A stretch of DNA of 64,000 bases, from contig CM062813.1 in NCBI GenBank assembly GCA_031772625.1, positions 693,232,420-693,296,419 on the forward strand, read 5' to 3'. Origin of the DNA: Pinus tabuliformis. Lineage: Eukaryota > Streptophyta > Pinopsida > Pinales > Pinaceae. The notes under the pieces were generated by a model, which was not told the DNA's origin, searched no databases, and saw nothing but the letters and a program-made list of their open reading frames with translations. A program made the translations under genes and the position numbers. Below are positions 34,701 to 48,435 of this stretch, in pieces (the first letter of the stretch is position 1; every line of letters starts with the position of its first letter).

Positions 34701-35165
34701 AAGCTTCCATTTGAGCCCAATCACCATTTCACTGTTGAAATCAAAGACAGACCTGCTGTCCCAGATAATGTCAAAAATTGGCAAGTCTTTGAGAATGATA
34801 CACAGATAAATAACTTCCTGACTTTAAAAGAGGAATTCTCTAGCATAAACATTGATACAAGCACCATGGATGACCAACAATAGATAGACAAAAGTGAGAA
34901 AACTATATCGGCTGAAACAAAAAATCTGATTTTGCATCCAACAACTTTTGATGACAAGAATTTACAAGAGCTTAAGCAAACAGAACTTGATGAAATAGTT
35001 GAGGCAGAATCTGAAGTAATCGAACTAAAGGATAATTTCCTTCCCACATGCTTAACTCCCTTGGAGGACATATTTGATTCAAATGACATTTCTAGAAAGC
35101 CAAAAACGTAACCACTAAATGCAGAAATTGAGGAATACAACATTGGAACCACAGAAAATCCCAAA
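34701..35165 (+). other. E4 linker between aRH and RT
   Basis: Short open frames (34677-34883 and after) rich in Glu, Asp, Ser and Lys, without recognisable domain and with stops at 34881 and 35109. Ogre elements of legumes carry an intron between protease and RT. I see no clear GT-AG pair here that would prove one. Confidence 0.4.
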
Positions 35166-37919
35166 ATGGTAAAACTCTCCAAAGCATTGCCTGCTGATCA
35201 GAAGTTAAAATACATTGACTTGTTTAAGGAGTTCCAAGATGTCTTTGCCTGGAGCTATGAGGACCTCAAATCCTATGATACTTCGGTCATCCAACATACT
35301 ATACCCTTGAAAGAGAATCAAAAACCTTTTAAACAAAAGCTTAGAAGGGTGAATCATGTCCTCCTTCCCCTTATTGAAAAAGAAGTTAAACGAATGTATG
35401 AAGCTGGAATCGTTGCACCTATCAGGTTCTCAGAATGGATTTCAAATCTAGTGCCTACTAGGAAGAAAACACGGGAGATAAGACTTTGTGTTGATCTAAG
35501 AAATTTGAATAAAGTCTCCCTCAAAGACCATTACCCCTTACCAAAAATGGATCATATCCTACAAAGGGTAGTGGGAGCCTCTAAGATCTCATTGCTAGAT
35601 GGATTCTCAGGGTTCAATAAGATTTTAGTCCACCCAGATGATCAAGACAAAACTGCCTTTACAACACCTTGGGGAACCTTCAAATATGTCAAAATGCCTT
35701 TTGGACTCGAAAACGCAGGGGCCACATTTCAAAGAGCAATGGATATAGCCTTTGCCAAAGAGATCCATGATTTCTTAGTCATATACCTTGATGACCTCGC
35801 TGCTTTTTCAAAATCAGATCAAGAACATTTAAGGCAAGTATTCCTAATTTGTAGAAAATATGGCATCTCATTGAACCCAAAGAAATCATTGTTTGGCCTG
35901 GAAGAAGGCAAACTCCTAGGTCACATAATTTCAAAAGATGGCATTAGGATCGACCCAGACATAATTCAAACTATCCTCCAAGTGCCTCATCCAAGAAACA
36001 TCAAGGAACTACAATCCTTTCTAGGGAAGATCAATTTCCTAAGGAGATTTATTCCTAATTTGGCCGAGCTAATAAGACTGTTGAACAATATGCTGAAGAA
36101 AGATTCCAAAATCAAATGGACAATGGAAGCTAAACATGCCTTCGAGGACATCAAAACAGCCTTAACAAAAACACCAGTCCTCACAAGTCCCAGGTTTGAT
36201 AGAGATTTCATCATTTTTTCCTTTGCATCTAAACATACTATTGTTGTTGTCTTATTGCAAAAAGATGATCAAGGGTGTGAGAAGCCCATTGCGTTTTTCA
36301 ACAAAGCACTCAGAGATGCACCTTTAAAATATCAGATCATGGAAAACCAAGCCTATGCCCTTGTAAAAGCCATCAAGGATTTCAGAGTCTATATCTTGTA
36401 TTCACATGTCATTGCTTATGTTCCAAATGCTTTGGTCAAGGACATTTTAACTCAAGAAGGAATTGAAGGTAAGAGGGGCAAATGGATAGTCAACATTTTA
36501 GAGTATGACATTGAAATCAAGCCCACCAAACTCATAAAAGGACAGGGATTAGCTAAGCTGATGACTGAAACTAATTTCCAAGCCCTTGACATCAATGAAC
36601 TGGATAACGAACAAGAGATGGCGACTCCACAGATCAATCAAGCCTTTTTACAATCACCTTGGTATGCTGACATATGTTTTGTATTGTTAAACCTGCAAGC
36701 TCCTCCAGGGTTATCCAGGACTAAAAAGAGATTCTTGAAAATGAAAGCTTCAAAATTTTGTATCATAGATAATGTGTTGTTTTGGAAAAACCATGAAGGC
36801 ATTTTGCTTAATTGCCTAATATTGGACGAAACTGATAGATTCCTCAAGGAATTTGATGCAGGTGACGGTGGAGGACACTTGTATTGGAAGTCAATAGTTG
36901 ATAAGATCCTAAGGGCTGGTTTCTATTGGCCTTCCCTGTTTGCTGATGTGAAAAAGTTTGTAGTTTCGTGCCATAAATGCCAGATCTTTGAAGGCAGGAA
37001 AAAGTTGCTCCCTTTTCCCCTTAAACCTATCTCAACTGAAAGACCATTTCAATAATGGGGTTTAGACTTCATTGGAGAAATTCGCCCTTCCTCTTCTGAC
37101 CAACACAGGTGGATTTTAACTGCTACAGACTATTTTACCAAATGGATAGAGGCCATCCCTTGTAGGCAAGCCAATGACTCAATCATCATGCAATTCTTAG
37201 AAACCAACATCTTGTCTAGATTTGGCTGCCCAGAAAAGATTATTACAGACAATGCTGTTGCTTTCAAATCCAAAAGAATGATCGGTTTTTGCCATAAGTA
37301 CCACATTACCTTGGGCCACTCCATAGCCTATTACCCTCAAGGTAATGGCCTAGTTGAGTCATCCAACAAAAGCCTCATCAACATCATAAAAAAGGTCTTG
37401 GAGGAGAATAAAAAGAATTGGTATAAAAAAATTGTGAATGCACTATGGGTAGACAGATTGACCACCAAAAGATCCATTGGAACAAGTCCATATGAATTAG
37501 TATACGGCCTAGAGGCTGTTTTCCCCTCCTCCTTAGGAATCCCTGTGATTAAGTTGCTGCAAGAAATACAAGTAGAGCCTAATGATATTCAGAGAAGGAT
37601 CAATCAAACTATTCACTTACAGCAGACAAGAGAAGAAGTGTATCAGAGAACCCAGGTTCTACAAGATAAACTTAAGAAGATCTTTGACAAAAGAACAGAA
37701 GCTGAAGATTTCTTCATAGGAAACAAAGTGCAGAGATGGGACTTTAGGAGGGAAGATAAAGGGAAGCATGGCAAATTTGATTTCCAGTGGAAGGGACCTT
37801 ATGTTATTCATGATGCGTAGGGTAACAACACCTATTTTTTGAAGAGTTTGGGTGGCACAGATACTAAGGAAGGCCTAGTCAATGGGAAAATGCTCAAGCA
37901 TTATTTCGACTCCCTTTGA
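35166..37919 (+). pseudogene. E4 pol: RT, RNase H, integrase
   Basis: A single frame from 35166 to a TGA at 37917-37919, with stops only at 37053 and 37818. RT: LCVDLRNLNKVSLKDHYPLP, LLDGFSGFNKI, PFGLENAGATFQRAM and an intact YLDD at 35784-35795. RNase H: the first aspartate is lost (FSFASKHTIVVVLLQ), while YQIMENQAYALVKA keeps the Glu. Integrase: HHCC finger ending SCHKCQIFEG, core GLDFIGEI, ATDYFTKWIEAIP, ITDNAVAFKS, GNGLVESSNKSL, with both Asp and Glu kept, then a C-terminal FQWKGPYVIHDA. It would copy the RNA and insert the cDNA. Despite its age it is the best-preserved pol in the window. Confidence 0.9.
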
Positions 37920-38315
37920 TCAACACAACACAACTGTATATTTTACATAAATAGTTGTATTTCTACCAATTTTCATTTATAGCAAATAGATAAGGAACAA
38001 GGTGTAGCAGATTTTGAAGAAAGGTCAGGGAAGTACATTACTTTTTGTGTGAGATTTTGAATCTACCATAAGAGACCATGAAGAAAACTTGGGAATTATA
38101 AAGATTATGACAAGCACTCAGAAAAACCAGCAAAAGACAGAGCTGTAATTTCACACAGATCAGCTCATAAGCAGTGCACACATGCTACAAAGGTGCAGAT
38201 CATCAGTTCCCAGGAGAAGGAAGTTTTGAAATTACAGCAGCCAACTAGGAATAAGGCCATCTGACCTGTTGTTCTTGTCTTTTTACCAGGAAAAGCCATC
38301 CCCAAGTGGAGCCAC
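37920..38315 (+). other. E4 3' untranslated region
   Basis: About 400 bases between the pol stop and the right LTR. No ORF. The last bases (CCAAGTGGAGCCAC) are only a weak polypurine tract, probably decayed. Confidence 0.5.
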
Positions 38316-41300
38316 TGTTAGGTTCCCATAACAATAGGTTTCATTTTTCATGATTGACTATGGAAGTGCCAAATATGATCATCCTTTCCATGTTGCAAAG
38401 GTTCCATATTTTGTAAACAAAAGAAGAAAATTAAAAAATGTAAAAAGGGTATGCCCTAAAAGAAAAATCAAAGGGCAAAATAAAAATGAATTGGTCAGAA
38501 AAAATAATAAAAACGAACCCCAAACCCAAAGACCAGGAAAGTGGCCAGTCAAAATGCCACTGCTATCTTATTTGCAAGTTCACAATGAGCAAATACTGTT
38601 GCTTACCACACTTGATGGATGGCCCAACAGTTCAATCTGGACCACTCCATATTTAAATTTACTGTTGTAGAATAAAGAATAAATATCTGTCCAAACAGTT
38701 CAAGCTTGGTAGGTGAGTAGATAGGTAGAGAAATTAAGGAGCCCAACTGCTTAATCTAGGCCCTTGGAAGAGATAAGGGTAGATTTAGATAGGAGGGCAG
38801 TCAAAAGAAAAGAGGAACTTCAGGGTTTGCTAGTTCAAGTGCACCCAATCAAAAGGAAGAAAAAATGCTAGGTATAGGCTAGGTAGGCAGTTTGAGGTTG
38901 CAGAAGCAAGGTTGTGATCACTTTTTGTCTTATCAAGAAAGATTTATCTCATCAGTGACACAAGTACCAAGGCAGCTCTTTGGTTGCTGAACAATGGAAG
39001 CATGACTAACTCCCCCCTTTCATTCCCCCAGAAATCTCTTACTGACATCCCCTCAAGGATCTTGGGATTTGCCCAACAGTCCTATTTCACTTCATTTTAT
39101 GAGAAATGCTAAGTTAAACTCTGAGTTTACTTAATGAAAAGAAGCGACATTTCTTGTGTAAAAATCATCATTCCTTACTCCTTTCATTTTCTTATGTCTA
39201 AGTTTTTACTTTATAAACTTGGCATTTGTTCATGTAGTCTCATTCCATAAAGTCATATTAACATCTAACTTTATTATTTAGCTCCTTTAATTGTTTCCCC
39301 ACCCCTATTTTACAAAAACTATATAAAAAAAAACCCAAAAAATCTAAATATCCCTACCCATTGGCAATTATAGCCATACAATACAGTTTTTTGGGAATAT
39401 TAATTCCACTTGGGACCTTAGTATTAACCCTTCCGCGTATAAACCTTGGGGTCATCCAACTCCTGGTTAGATGAATAACCCTACTAACCCACCTAAGCTT
39501 TATACTAAACCCTCCCCTGCACACCATACATTCAAACCTTGGTGCACACGTAAACCTTGGGGTTAGTTTAATATCTGGTTGAACTAATAATCATACCCGC
39601 CCGCCATAACCACAAAACCCATAAACCCAAAGTTTAAACCCCCGCGGTGTTATAAAAATACTAAATATACGGGCAAGTCCCCGTGCCGTATCGTACCAGC
39701 ATCTGCGCATCCCGTCAGCCATTGGATTGCGCCCGCCAGATCCGACGGCCCACTCCGATATCGGAGCCGCCCCGTTGTACAAGGGTTAGCGCCCGATAGA
39801 AAGCAGTATTTCCGCCGTATGCAGGGACGCGTGGCCCGTTTCTATTGCATCAGGCCCGCGCTGACAGAAACTGCCCCCGTACCAAAGGCGGTCCGATCGA
39901 AACCGCTTACCGCCTGTTCTCCCCGCTGCGCAAGTCATCTCCACGTCTACTTTTGCGTCAGCGCCCGGGCTCCTGTATAGTCCGTCGTGGCCACCCCGTC
40001 ACCCATCCACGTCAGCTGCCACATTACCCTCCATACCATGCTACAGGACTAGGTGACGTCAGCACAAAAAGCGCCAAAAAGTCCGAAAAAACACAAATTT
40101 TCGTTAAAAACCAACAAAAGTGATGTTTTGTTTATTTTTATGTGACCAATGGTCAAAATCTATGCATGAGGATTACGTCGAATCCACCATTGACAGCCCA
40201 GTCCATCACCTAGGCGTGTTCAACCTGCAAACCCGACCTCCTTGGCTCTACCTGCAACTCAATTCCATAGCAAAGTCTCAAAAAAACAGGTATTTACTCG
40301 GAAAACGCCCATAAACCTTGTTTTTTCATACAATCTCTGTAAAAGATCACGAATACAACTAAATTCAATTCAAAACATTACCCCCTACAAGCTCCTGCAC
40401 TCTGCCTCACTGAGTAACCTCACTTTCAAGCAAACCTACCAATTTCTGTGACTCGCTGATAAATTGCCCATTAAGGCCAAAAATCCAGCTCCTGTTCGCC
40501 TGCAAAACAACCAAAAAACCTGTAAAATCCTCACTCTCTCCGTTGTTTTCAAGCTTTTTCGTTGGATAACCCTGCATACTCTTTGTTCCCGTTGAGTTCT
40601 ACTTGGCAAGGCCACCTTTGCACATAACTCAAACTGTAAATTCCCTGTAAAAAAAATAAAAGAAAAAAAATCCACTGTCAGGACTTTGTTTCCTGTTGAA
40701 ACATAAGACTCAAATCCCACTATAATCACAGTCAATCATGGAGGCTCCAGTAGCCCTGAATATTGCACCATTAAATGCACCTCATAGAGAGTTAGAGTGG
40801 ATACCTCTTGCTAATGGAGACTTTCAAATTGATGATATGGAGAGAGACAAGCCTCACCTTCAGGCTTTCTGTGAAATAAGGAATAACTTCAGAAACAAAG
40901 CTGACCTATTTGGAATATGGGAGTCTAATATGCCTATATACTACCTGCCCTCAGTGAATGTCTTCCCTGACTTCATCCATCAATGTTGTGCTAATTATGA
41001 GCCTTCTCAAAGGGCAGTGATGGACCCTTCCAGAAATGTCCTCTTTTACATTACCCCTCAGTCCATAAATGAGATGCTGCAATTCAAGCCAACTCAGCCT
41101 TTGGTCCCCCTTTCCATGAAACAATTGTTGGATCAAGCCTCAAAGTTGTCCTCTGCAGAAGTTGACCGAATTTCCAAGATGTTTATGCCACCAGATTGTT
41201 ACTCCAGATTCAATATCCCCTATCACCATGCTTGGTTTACTGAGGATGGAAAAATGCTCATAGACATGATTTCCTACATCCTGGGATTCAGAACAAGTGA

Positions 41301-44300
41301 AATTGTGGATGAGACTGTCTTTGCTTTGATTTCCATGTTTACTCCAGGACAGCCCCCTACTGTCAAGTATGATTATGCCACCTTCATAGCTAACAAAATT
41401 CATGAGCAGTTCATGAATCTAGAGAGAGAAAGGGTGTTCAAATACACTTCATATATATATCATTTGCTGCTGTACTATCAGTCTGATAGTTTCCTGGTCT
41501 TTTTAAAAAAATTAGATGCTAGGGGGGAGTGAAGGTATGTTTGGTCCTCAATGTTCCATCATGTTAATTTCTCCCCATACACATACTGTGAGTTCATTGA
41601 CCTTTTTATCTATCCAGCCACTTGCTTATTGTCAGCAAATCCTCCTCCCAGGCTCACTGCTGAAATGCAGAGAATCCTACATCTCTCAAAGGGATACAGC
41701 ATTGGTGACTGGTATTACTACCAAAACCATACTATAATAAGTATTTATGGCTGTGAATTAGCCCCTTACAAACTACCAAAATATGTCCCCTTGAGACTCT
41801 TTGCCTTGGAGTACTATCGGCAGTTCAACAGTGCAGATTTAACTCACTTCTATGGTGCTAGGAAAAAGGCACAACTTAAAATAAGACATCAATTGGGCCC
41901 CTTTATCTTTAATAAAAGGGAAGAAGCATGGAAGGATGCTGACACTATTCTGAGAGAGAAACTTAAGCTCAAACTAAGTTTCCATTGGTCAGCATATGAC
42001 CCTGAACATTTCATAAGCTTTTGAAGAGTTAAAAACAAGCTCACAGGGTATGTCCACCTCAGAATCCCTGAAATTGAACAATATGCCAACCAGCAGGAAT
42101 GGGTAGAGGGCACACTAGTGGAAGAGCTTACTGAAGAAGAGATAACAGAAAAAGCAATCAAAAACCTTGAAAAATCAGTTGACTTGGAATCTTTTGGACA
42201 GGTGTTTTTCACATCTCCTCGGCACCTTGGAGAAGGCACCTCATCCGCCACGGCTTCCCAACAGCCTGCCCAAGAAAGTGCTCCACCAGCAGGGACATCT
42301 AAAGGAAAAGAGATGCAGCATTCAGAGCAGAAGGTGCACCATTTAGAGCAGCAAGAGACTATGGCAGACCGGCCAGTTTTAGCAGATGACCAAAGTCAAG
42401 GGCAAGACCCTTCAACACAAGAAAAAGTGACTAAAATCCCTATGTTACAGACTCCTCTTAATGAGGAAAGGGCCAAGAAAAGGGATAGTCACAAGAAGAG
42501 ACACCCACAGGGGCATCTACAGATCAGCAAGGAGAAAAGAGACAAAGATTAAATCCTTATTCAGAAGAAGAAATGCCAGAGGGGCCCACTAAACCGCAAG
42601 TTCCCCCAAGTATGGAAACTTCAGCTAGCTCCTTTCAGCCAGAGCAAGAAACACAACAAGGTGTGGAGGTTACATCCACCAGGCAATAGAGCAGATAGGG
42701 TTCTGACATCAAGAAGGCATTCACTGATATCAAGGCCAGAAATGAGCCAGTAAGGTTCCAGCTCTATAACCAATTGTTGAGAATGGCTCCAACTAATCAA
42801 CAAAGGCTAATGGCAACCTATGATATCTAGGAAGGGAAAATGACCCTCAGTCATTTCAGACCTACAATGCAGCAACCACAATTAGCTGCTGACTATATCA
42901 GAACCAATCTGGAAGTTCTCTCCAAGGACATCCATCCAATGGACCAGATTGAATTACACAAGCAGACCGGTGAAATGGTATATTCTACCTTGGCAAACAA
43001 AACATTATTGGCTCATAGATTGCAAAATTCATTGCACAATTATTCTACCCAACTAGAATTAGAGAAGACCTCCTCAATGGCTAAGGATAATAGAATCAAA
43101 TCCCTGGAGGAGATTATTATAGAGTTGGGACATGATCCCAAGGATCCTAAGGGCATTTAGGCATTGATCAAAAAGAAAGAGGAAGACATAGCAGCCCTCA
43201 GAAGACAACTCAGGCTGCCAACTACAATACATCCTCAAACCACAGAGGTAGCACACCAAAAAGAAGAGGAGGATGTGGTTACTTTGCTTATGAGGATGTA
43301 TAAAAGATTGATAGAAACAGAGAGTGCTTTGGAGGAATCATTGCAAGGAAGACAGGGAGAGTTGGCCTCTCAGCCAGTTCAAACAACTCACATTCTTACA
43401 GCTGCTCCTTCTACGGTCACCACAACAGTCCCCCCTACTGATCCAACATCAATAGCAGATACCTCAACTCCAGCCTCAACTTCAGCTGCAGCTTCAGCAA
43501 CAACCACAGCAGCAGTAGAGCAAGAGGCCAGCCTGAGTATGGAGGATATGATGAAAGAAATAAAGGCGCTAGAAGTACAAATGGCAGAATTGAAAGAGGC
43601 CAAAGAAAAGCTGGCCAAAATTGAGGTACGATATGACAAATCAAAGATGGATGTAGCTGAGAAGACAAGGGAAGTAAAAACCCTAGAGAAAAGAATAAAG
43701 GAGCTAGAAAAGGAGCTTACTCTTAATAAGACTCTAGCTGAAGTCAAGCAAATTTTGTGGGCCAAAATTGGCCATTCCATTACTGACGAATGGCAATCAA
43801 GTGAAACTATACATGAGCAAATGGAATTGATAGGCTTAGCTCAATTTGAAAATCAAAAGGCTAGAGCATCATTAGGAAATATGCCTGAGCAAGCCAATAG
43901 AATGATTCAATTTCTGAACACTCATACCAAAGAGCAGTTGGCAGCAATAGGTATCAGGAACAGGACAGATACCATCTTACTAGTGAAAAGGGTGTTGACC
44001 CTAAGGAATTTTGTGCAAACTCTGGAAAGAAAATGCCAAGAAATGCAGGCAGAGATAAATGACTTCAGAATAAAGTTTGCATCATTACAGAGCAGACGGC
44101 TACCTAGTACCCAGTTTATTAACCAGCACTGGAAGACTGCTGTCACATGAGCACTATGCCAACAGGGTAAATAACTATGCCTCCAATCAAATTACAACAT
44201 CCTCAAGCACCTCAGAAGAAACAGGGCCTCCCTCTCGACAGAGTCTCTATGACAAACTAGAAAATCTGTTCTACATTGAGCATGAGATAAACCACCTTTT

Positions 44301-45635
44301 TGAAGTCCCACCCAACTTTTATAGATACACTGAAGCTGATGAAACACTGATAAAGATACAAAGACATTAGTTGCCTACGGAGGATTGGTGGAAAGGAATG
44401 TTGGAGACATTGCTTAGCTAACTTTGTTTTTATTTTTTGGGTCAGCTACAGGTCGGCAAATACAGAGGCACGGTCCACCTGTCAAAGAGTGAAAAAACAA
44501 CAAAAAGCAGAAAATGAATGATGACTACAGCTCATTGATGAAGACCGAGCACTGATGACAAAGACCAAGGCAGCGGCACAGCAACATAGCAACATCAAGG
44601 CAGTGAACGCAGAATTAATGCGCAGCAACCAGCCGACTCACTCAACCCAGAAAGTCAAAATACCTCTGACAAATTGGACAGCTAGCACATTCATATTTAC
44701 TGCAGCATTTATTCCCTCATTCACTACTTCTTAAGAGTTGGTAAAGGAAGTTATGAGTTTAGGAATTATCTTCATGATATTTTGTATCTCCCTTTTTGTA
44801 TAAATACCTCCCCATAATATGTATCTGGGGTTGGTGATTTTCTCTCTGGACTGCACTGTAAATTCTGAGACTGTTAATACAAAACGCTGTTGAAGTTCAC
44901 TGTTGCTGACCGTCTGGATGGGAATTTGATGTTCTGGGAATTGCTATAGAATTCCTGTGTCATTCTATGGATCAATAAGTTATTCTAAACTGTGTTTTAT
45001 GTTTTCTGTGTTTGCAAATTTCACATATGTTCCATAATCTTGGTAACAGGGCAGAAGAATAGCCCAGGATTTGTTTAAATGCACCGTGAGCTCAATCTCT
45101 GCTATTAAACATGTTTTCTTCAGAATTAGTCATAAATATGAATTCTTAACTGCTCATGTTTGCACTAATTCCTTCATTTTGAATACTGTTTAGGAATTCT
45201 TCATTGCTCCTTGATAATATTCATGCACCTTCCCTCTGCCAGCATAATGAAATATTCTTGATTGCCTTTCATTCCCTGACTTCATTCCATCAATTTCCAG
45301 ATTTGAAAATTGTTCAAAGACTGCCTATCTTGCTCTGTAGCATTACCATTTACACAAGAAACACTTTCAGCAGTACACCATCACTGACTCCATTGCCCAA
45401 TGGAACGGACTGTTTTAGACTTACACCCCAGCTCTGCTTGAAATCACCATCCAACAAACTTAAATCAAAACCTTGTACATCATAACTAGCCTAAAATATT
45501 TCAAAACAAAGCTAAATTACAAAGAGAGAGCCCTCTCTGGTTGCATATTGGCTAGGATCTACAGCTAAAAGATTGGTTAGTGGTTACCTCGGCCGTATTC
45601 CCTTTAGGAGGCAAGGAACAACCTGAGTGATAACA
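38316..45635 (+). repeat. E4 3' LTR, 7.3 kb, containing an ORF
   Basis: Starts TGTTAGGTTCCC and ends GATAACA. Collinear with 11598-18845, including TATA box (39651), GC-rich island, TGACGTCA (40054) and the long ORF. CATTA follows at 45636-45640, matching the left CATTC at four of five bases. Confidence 0.92.
40738..44421 (+). pseudogene. LTR-encoded ORF of E4 (right copy)
   Basis: Homologue of 14016-17632. Here the first 264 codons are uninterrupted (40738-41532) and the coiled-coil part is open for 328 codons (43164-44150), so the two LTR copies complement each other in showing the original frame. Lesions in this copy: TGA at 41530 with a small deletion, TGA at 42022, a frameshift near 42480, TAG at 43158 and a frameshift near 44110. 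It retains about 49 bases near 42783-42832 that are missing in the left copy. The predicted protein is a globular N-terminal domain, Gln/Thr/Pro/Ala-rich linker, long coiled coil and helical C-terminus. Unknown function. Confidence 0.75.
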
Positions 45636-46142
45636 CATTATTTTTATAGAAATGGGTACATTCCTTCATAGGAATGGGTATATCCTCCTTAGTTAAGAGG
45701 GAGAGATAGACGCATCATTATTTTCTTCACTTTGGAAGAAAGAATGGAGGATTGGGCAAGCATCTGGTATCTGATACTCTTTTAGGATGAGGTAGGACAT
45801 CCAAGATCATAAGAGTAGTCGTAGATTATTGATATTCTTTGAGGGTTGGGAATCCAAGATAAGAATAGTCCTGGAAGGACATACCCTATGAAATAATGGG
45901 TGGGGTATGTGCATTGAGAGTAGATGATGGTGGTGTTTATAAGTCATTTTTCTCACCAACATTCTGACATGATCTTATGGAGAGATAGAGTTGTTATTCA
46001 AGCCCTTGCTATGTGACAATGTTGGTTGATTTGATGCTAAACAAATGGGTTACCAATCCGACTCTTCTTATGAGAATTCTTCAGATTGAGAATGTCCAAG
46101 TAACTCGTATGGATTATGAATGCCTCCCTAGTTAAGAGGGAG
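45636..46142 (+). other. E3 interior, right fragment, with polypurine tract
   Basis: No long ORF. GTTAAGAGGGAG occurs at 45692-45703 and at 46131-46142; the second directly abuts the E3 LTR and is its polypurine tract. Together with 11039-11597 it forms the sequence into which E4 inserted. Confidence 0.5.
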
Positions 46143-46431
46143 TGTTGAAATATGTAATTAGGTATAGTCTTCATAATGACATACATAACCATGATTTTAT
46201 GTATTTGATGTAATAAGAAAAATAAATTTATTGATGTTCATGACACATGGAAATTTATTTTTTAGGTCAATCTCCCATTCTGAGTTTTTGGGGCTTGTCA
46301 TTGAATCTACAAGTCATTGTCAGGTGTGAAAGACCCAAATTAGGGCATGTTACATATTGTACGGAAATTTTATGTGACTCAAGCATCAAGAAGAGTTCAA
46401 TCAAGATAGAGAAGAAGACTAATACCTAACA
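46143..46431 (+). repeat. E3 3' LTR (copia-like)
   Basis: TGTTGAAATATG follows a purine-rich GTTAAGAGGGAG tract, a layout typical of plant copia 3' ends, and a TG...CA unit ending ATACCTAACA at 46431 fits an LTR of 289 bp. No 5' partner is visible in the window, so length and superfamily are tentative. Confidence 0.5.
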
Positions 46432-46606
46432 AAGAAAGGAGAAGGAATATCGAAGCACTTTAGATTTGTTTTTGGGCTATATTATTCCACACGCACAAGA
46501 ATTAGAGCATCATCTTGTAGCAAAAGATATCAAATTGTAGTCACTCCAAGAGAAACAAAGTTTTGGGTCAAAGAAGGTATTCCTTACAAGACGAATTGAT
46601 AACAAG
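46432..46606. other. Flank into which E6 inserted
   Basis: Continuous with 57346 onward once E6 and one ACAAG copy are removed. Short coding-like stretches (57350-57470, HILGRRVAYGFYNK) occur on the plus strand but no gene can be named. Confidence 0.4.
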
Positions 46607-48435
46607 TGTGGAGCGATAAAAAGGTGTCTTTTAAACTCCTAATTACCTCACATTAATTGTCAACCCAGGGACGACTTTTTATTTCAAGAGTGTACTCTGT
46701 CTGAGGCGGCTATTTACTTAAGAGTAATGTTTCGCAGTATAGTGCTTAAAACCCAAAAGTAAATGAAAGCTGGAAACAAAATCTAAAGCAAGAAACTGAA
46801 ATGTTCTAAACTAAATCATTCATTCAAATAACCATCAATCGAGGATATAGTAGCAATAACTCATTCCTCTAGAAATTGATGAAGGAAAAGGAATTAGAGT
46901 ATGGATCATGGATCTGGGAGCATAATAGCATTTGTTGTGTCTCACGACAGCCTTGATCCTCCTCCCACACTAAAATAGTAAATGCAAGTAAATGGAATGG
47001 AAATTAGAGCATGGACCAAAGATCTGGGAGCTAAGCAGCGGCTTGCTGACTCACTACAGCTTTAGACCTTCTCTCACACCAAAGCAATAAAGGCAAGTAA
47101 ATAAATCAGCAGAAAGTAAAACGGAACAGCGAAATGGAAATGGGACAGCAATAAATGATACAGCAGTAAAATGGAACAGCAATAATCAAATGGAACAACA
47201 GCAATCAAATGGAATAGCAATCCTTAATGAATTACGAAACAACAACTATCACCCGTATGTACATGATTTACATTAATATAGCAATCTGAAAGTATTGAAT
47301 GATATGATTACGTTTCTGAACAAAGTAATATTGTCTTCAAGCCTCGCAAATACTTATTTTATATGAATCCAATGATGATAACATTTATACAAATATCTTG
47401 CTATGGAAATAGATGCAATTCAAATAGATTCACTTCGCGTAATACAGAGACATGAGTTAAAGAACTTATTCAGATTCAGATATTAAGTATAAAGCATAGT
47501 CTATCATATGAAAGATATATCAGATTGCTGAAACAATAGAAATAAGCAAACCAAACACAATTTACCGTATAACAATACAACGGCAAGTGTCCGTTGGAGC
47601 CGGGCCCGTAGCTTCCAATGGCACCGCCGTAACTTACTTCAGATGCAGGGACGAATTGAACACCAAATCCTTTATATTGATTGCATTAACAAAAGTATAC
47701 AAAATCAGATCTCAACAAGACTCAGTGATCAAAGTTTATTCCGAAAGTGTAAAATTAAAAAAACAATCCCCTCTCCTCTGATCTTTGGTTTCATTTAAAT
47801 AGAGAAAGATCAGAGCATAGATAATTACAACATGATAAATTTGGGTTGATTCTAACCAGATGATCAACAAGAAAATATATTCCCTCTCATCTCTTCAACA
47901 AAAGCAAGACGAATTTGGGTTTACAGCTGAGATTTGGAGGGCGGCCGCAACTGCAAATCTAAGAAAATCGTGCTCAAAGAACCCTGCGTTTCTCCCTGTA
48001 CAAGCCGAATTTGGGCAAACTATTCTTTGTGAAGATAATTGGGCCCGTTCTGGACAAAACCCATGTTCCGGATTTTCCAAATTCGTCTTCATTTGCTCAG
48101 AATCTCAACCGCAAAACTGTCACTCCTTAAACCAGCGAATTTCTGAGTTGTCAGATTTAAAAATCAAATCTTCAATCTGGAAGTTACCTTGGAGGCTAAA
48201 AATGGTGAATAATGTTATAACCAACTTATTACCACTATCATTGGTAAAATAATGCATAATAATCAATTTATTAGAAATAAAGGAGAATAAATAATATTTA
48301 TTCATGAGAGCATAAATAATTAATAAAATGGATTTAAATGATAAATTATAATAAATGTCATGATGAAGAATGGTAGAAATGGGTGAAATAAACGTTCACA
48401 AGTGACAATAATAATGGCATATTATCGACCCGACA
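46607..48435 (-). repeat. E6 3' LTR
   Basis: Direct copy of 55517-57345. It contains a short GGAACAGCAAT-type repeat cluster (47127-47224). Plus-strand open frames such as 47860-48252 appear in both LTRs and have no recognisable domain. Confidence 0.95.

Larger units (their letters stand above)
11598..45635 (+). mobile_element. E4: giant Tat/Ogre-like Ty3 retrotransposon, interrupted by E5
   Basis: Two directly repeated LTRs of 7248 and 7320 bp bracket a tRNA-Arg-type primer site, gag, retropepsin, a second RNase H, RT, RNase H and integrase in that order. The right LTR starts TGTTAGG and ends TAACA; the left starts TATTAGG, a decayed TG. Flanking bases CATTC (11593-11597) and CATTA (45636-45640) fit a 5-bp target duplication with one change. 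Total span is 34.0 kb, of which 12.6 kb is the later insertion E5, leaving about 21.5 kb. Tat lineage is supported by the second RNase H. The size and extra ORF resemble Ogre. Each LTR carries its own long ORF. Confidence 0.9.

Noticed and set aside
34701..35165. Ogre-type intron between protease and RT in E4
   Set aside because: Position is right, but I could not identify a convincing donor and acceptor pair, and the aRH frame occupies much of the interval.
36617..36634. Second primer-binding site (ATGGCGACTCCAC) inside E4
   Set aside because: It lies within the open pol frame, no LTR end precedes it, and the match to tRNA-Arg stops after a few bases.
47860..48252. Plus-strand 130-codon ORF in the E6 LTR (and 56770-57162)
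   Set aside because: Antisense to the element, no recognisable motif. Equal preservation in both LTRs is explained by youth of the insertion.
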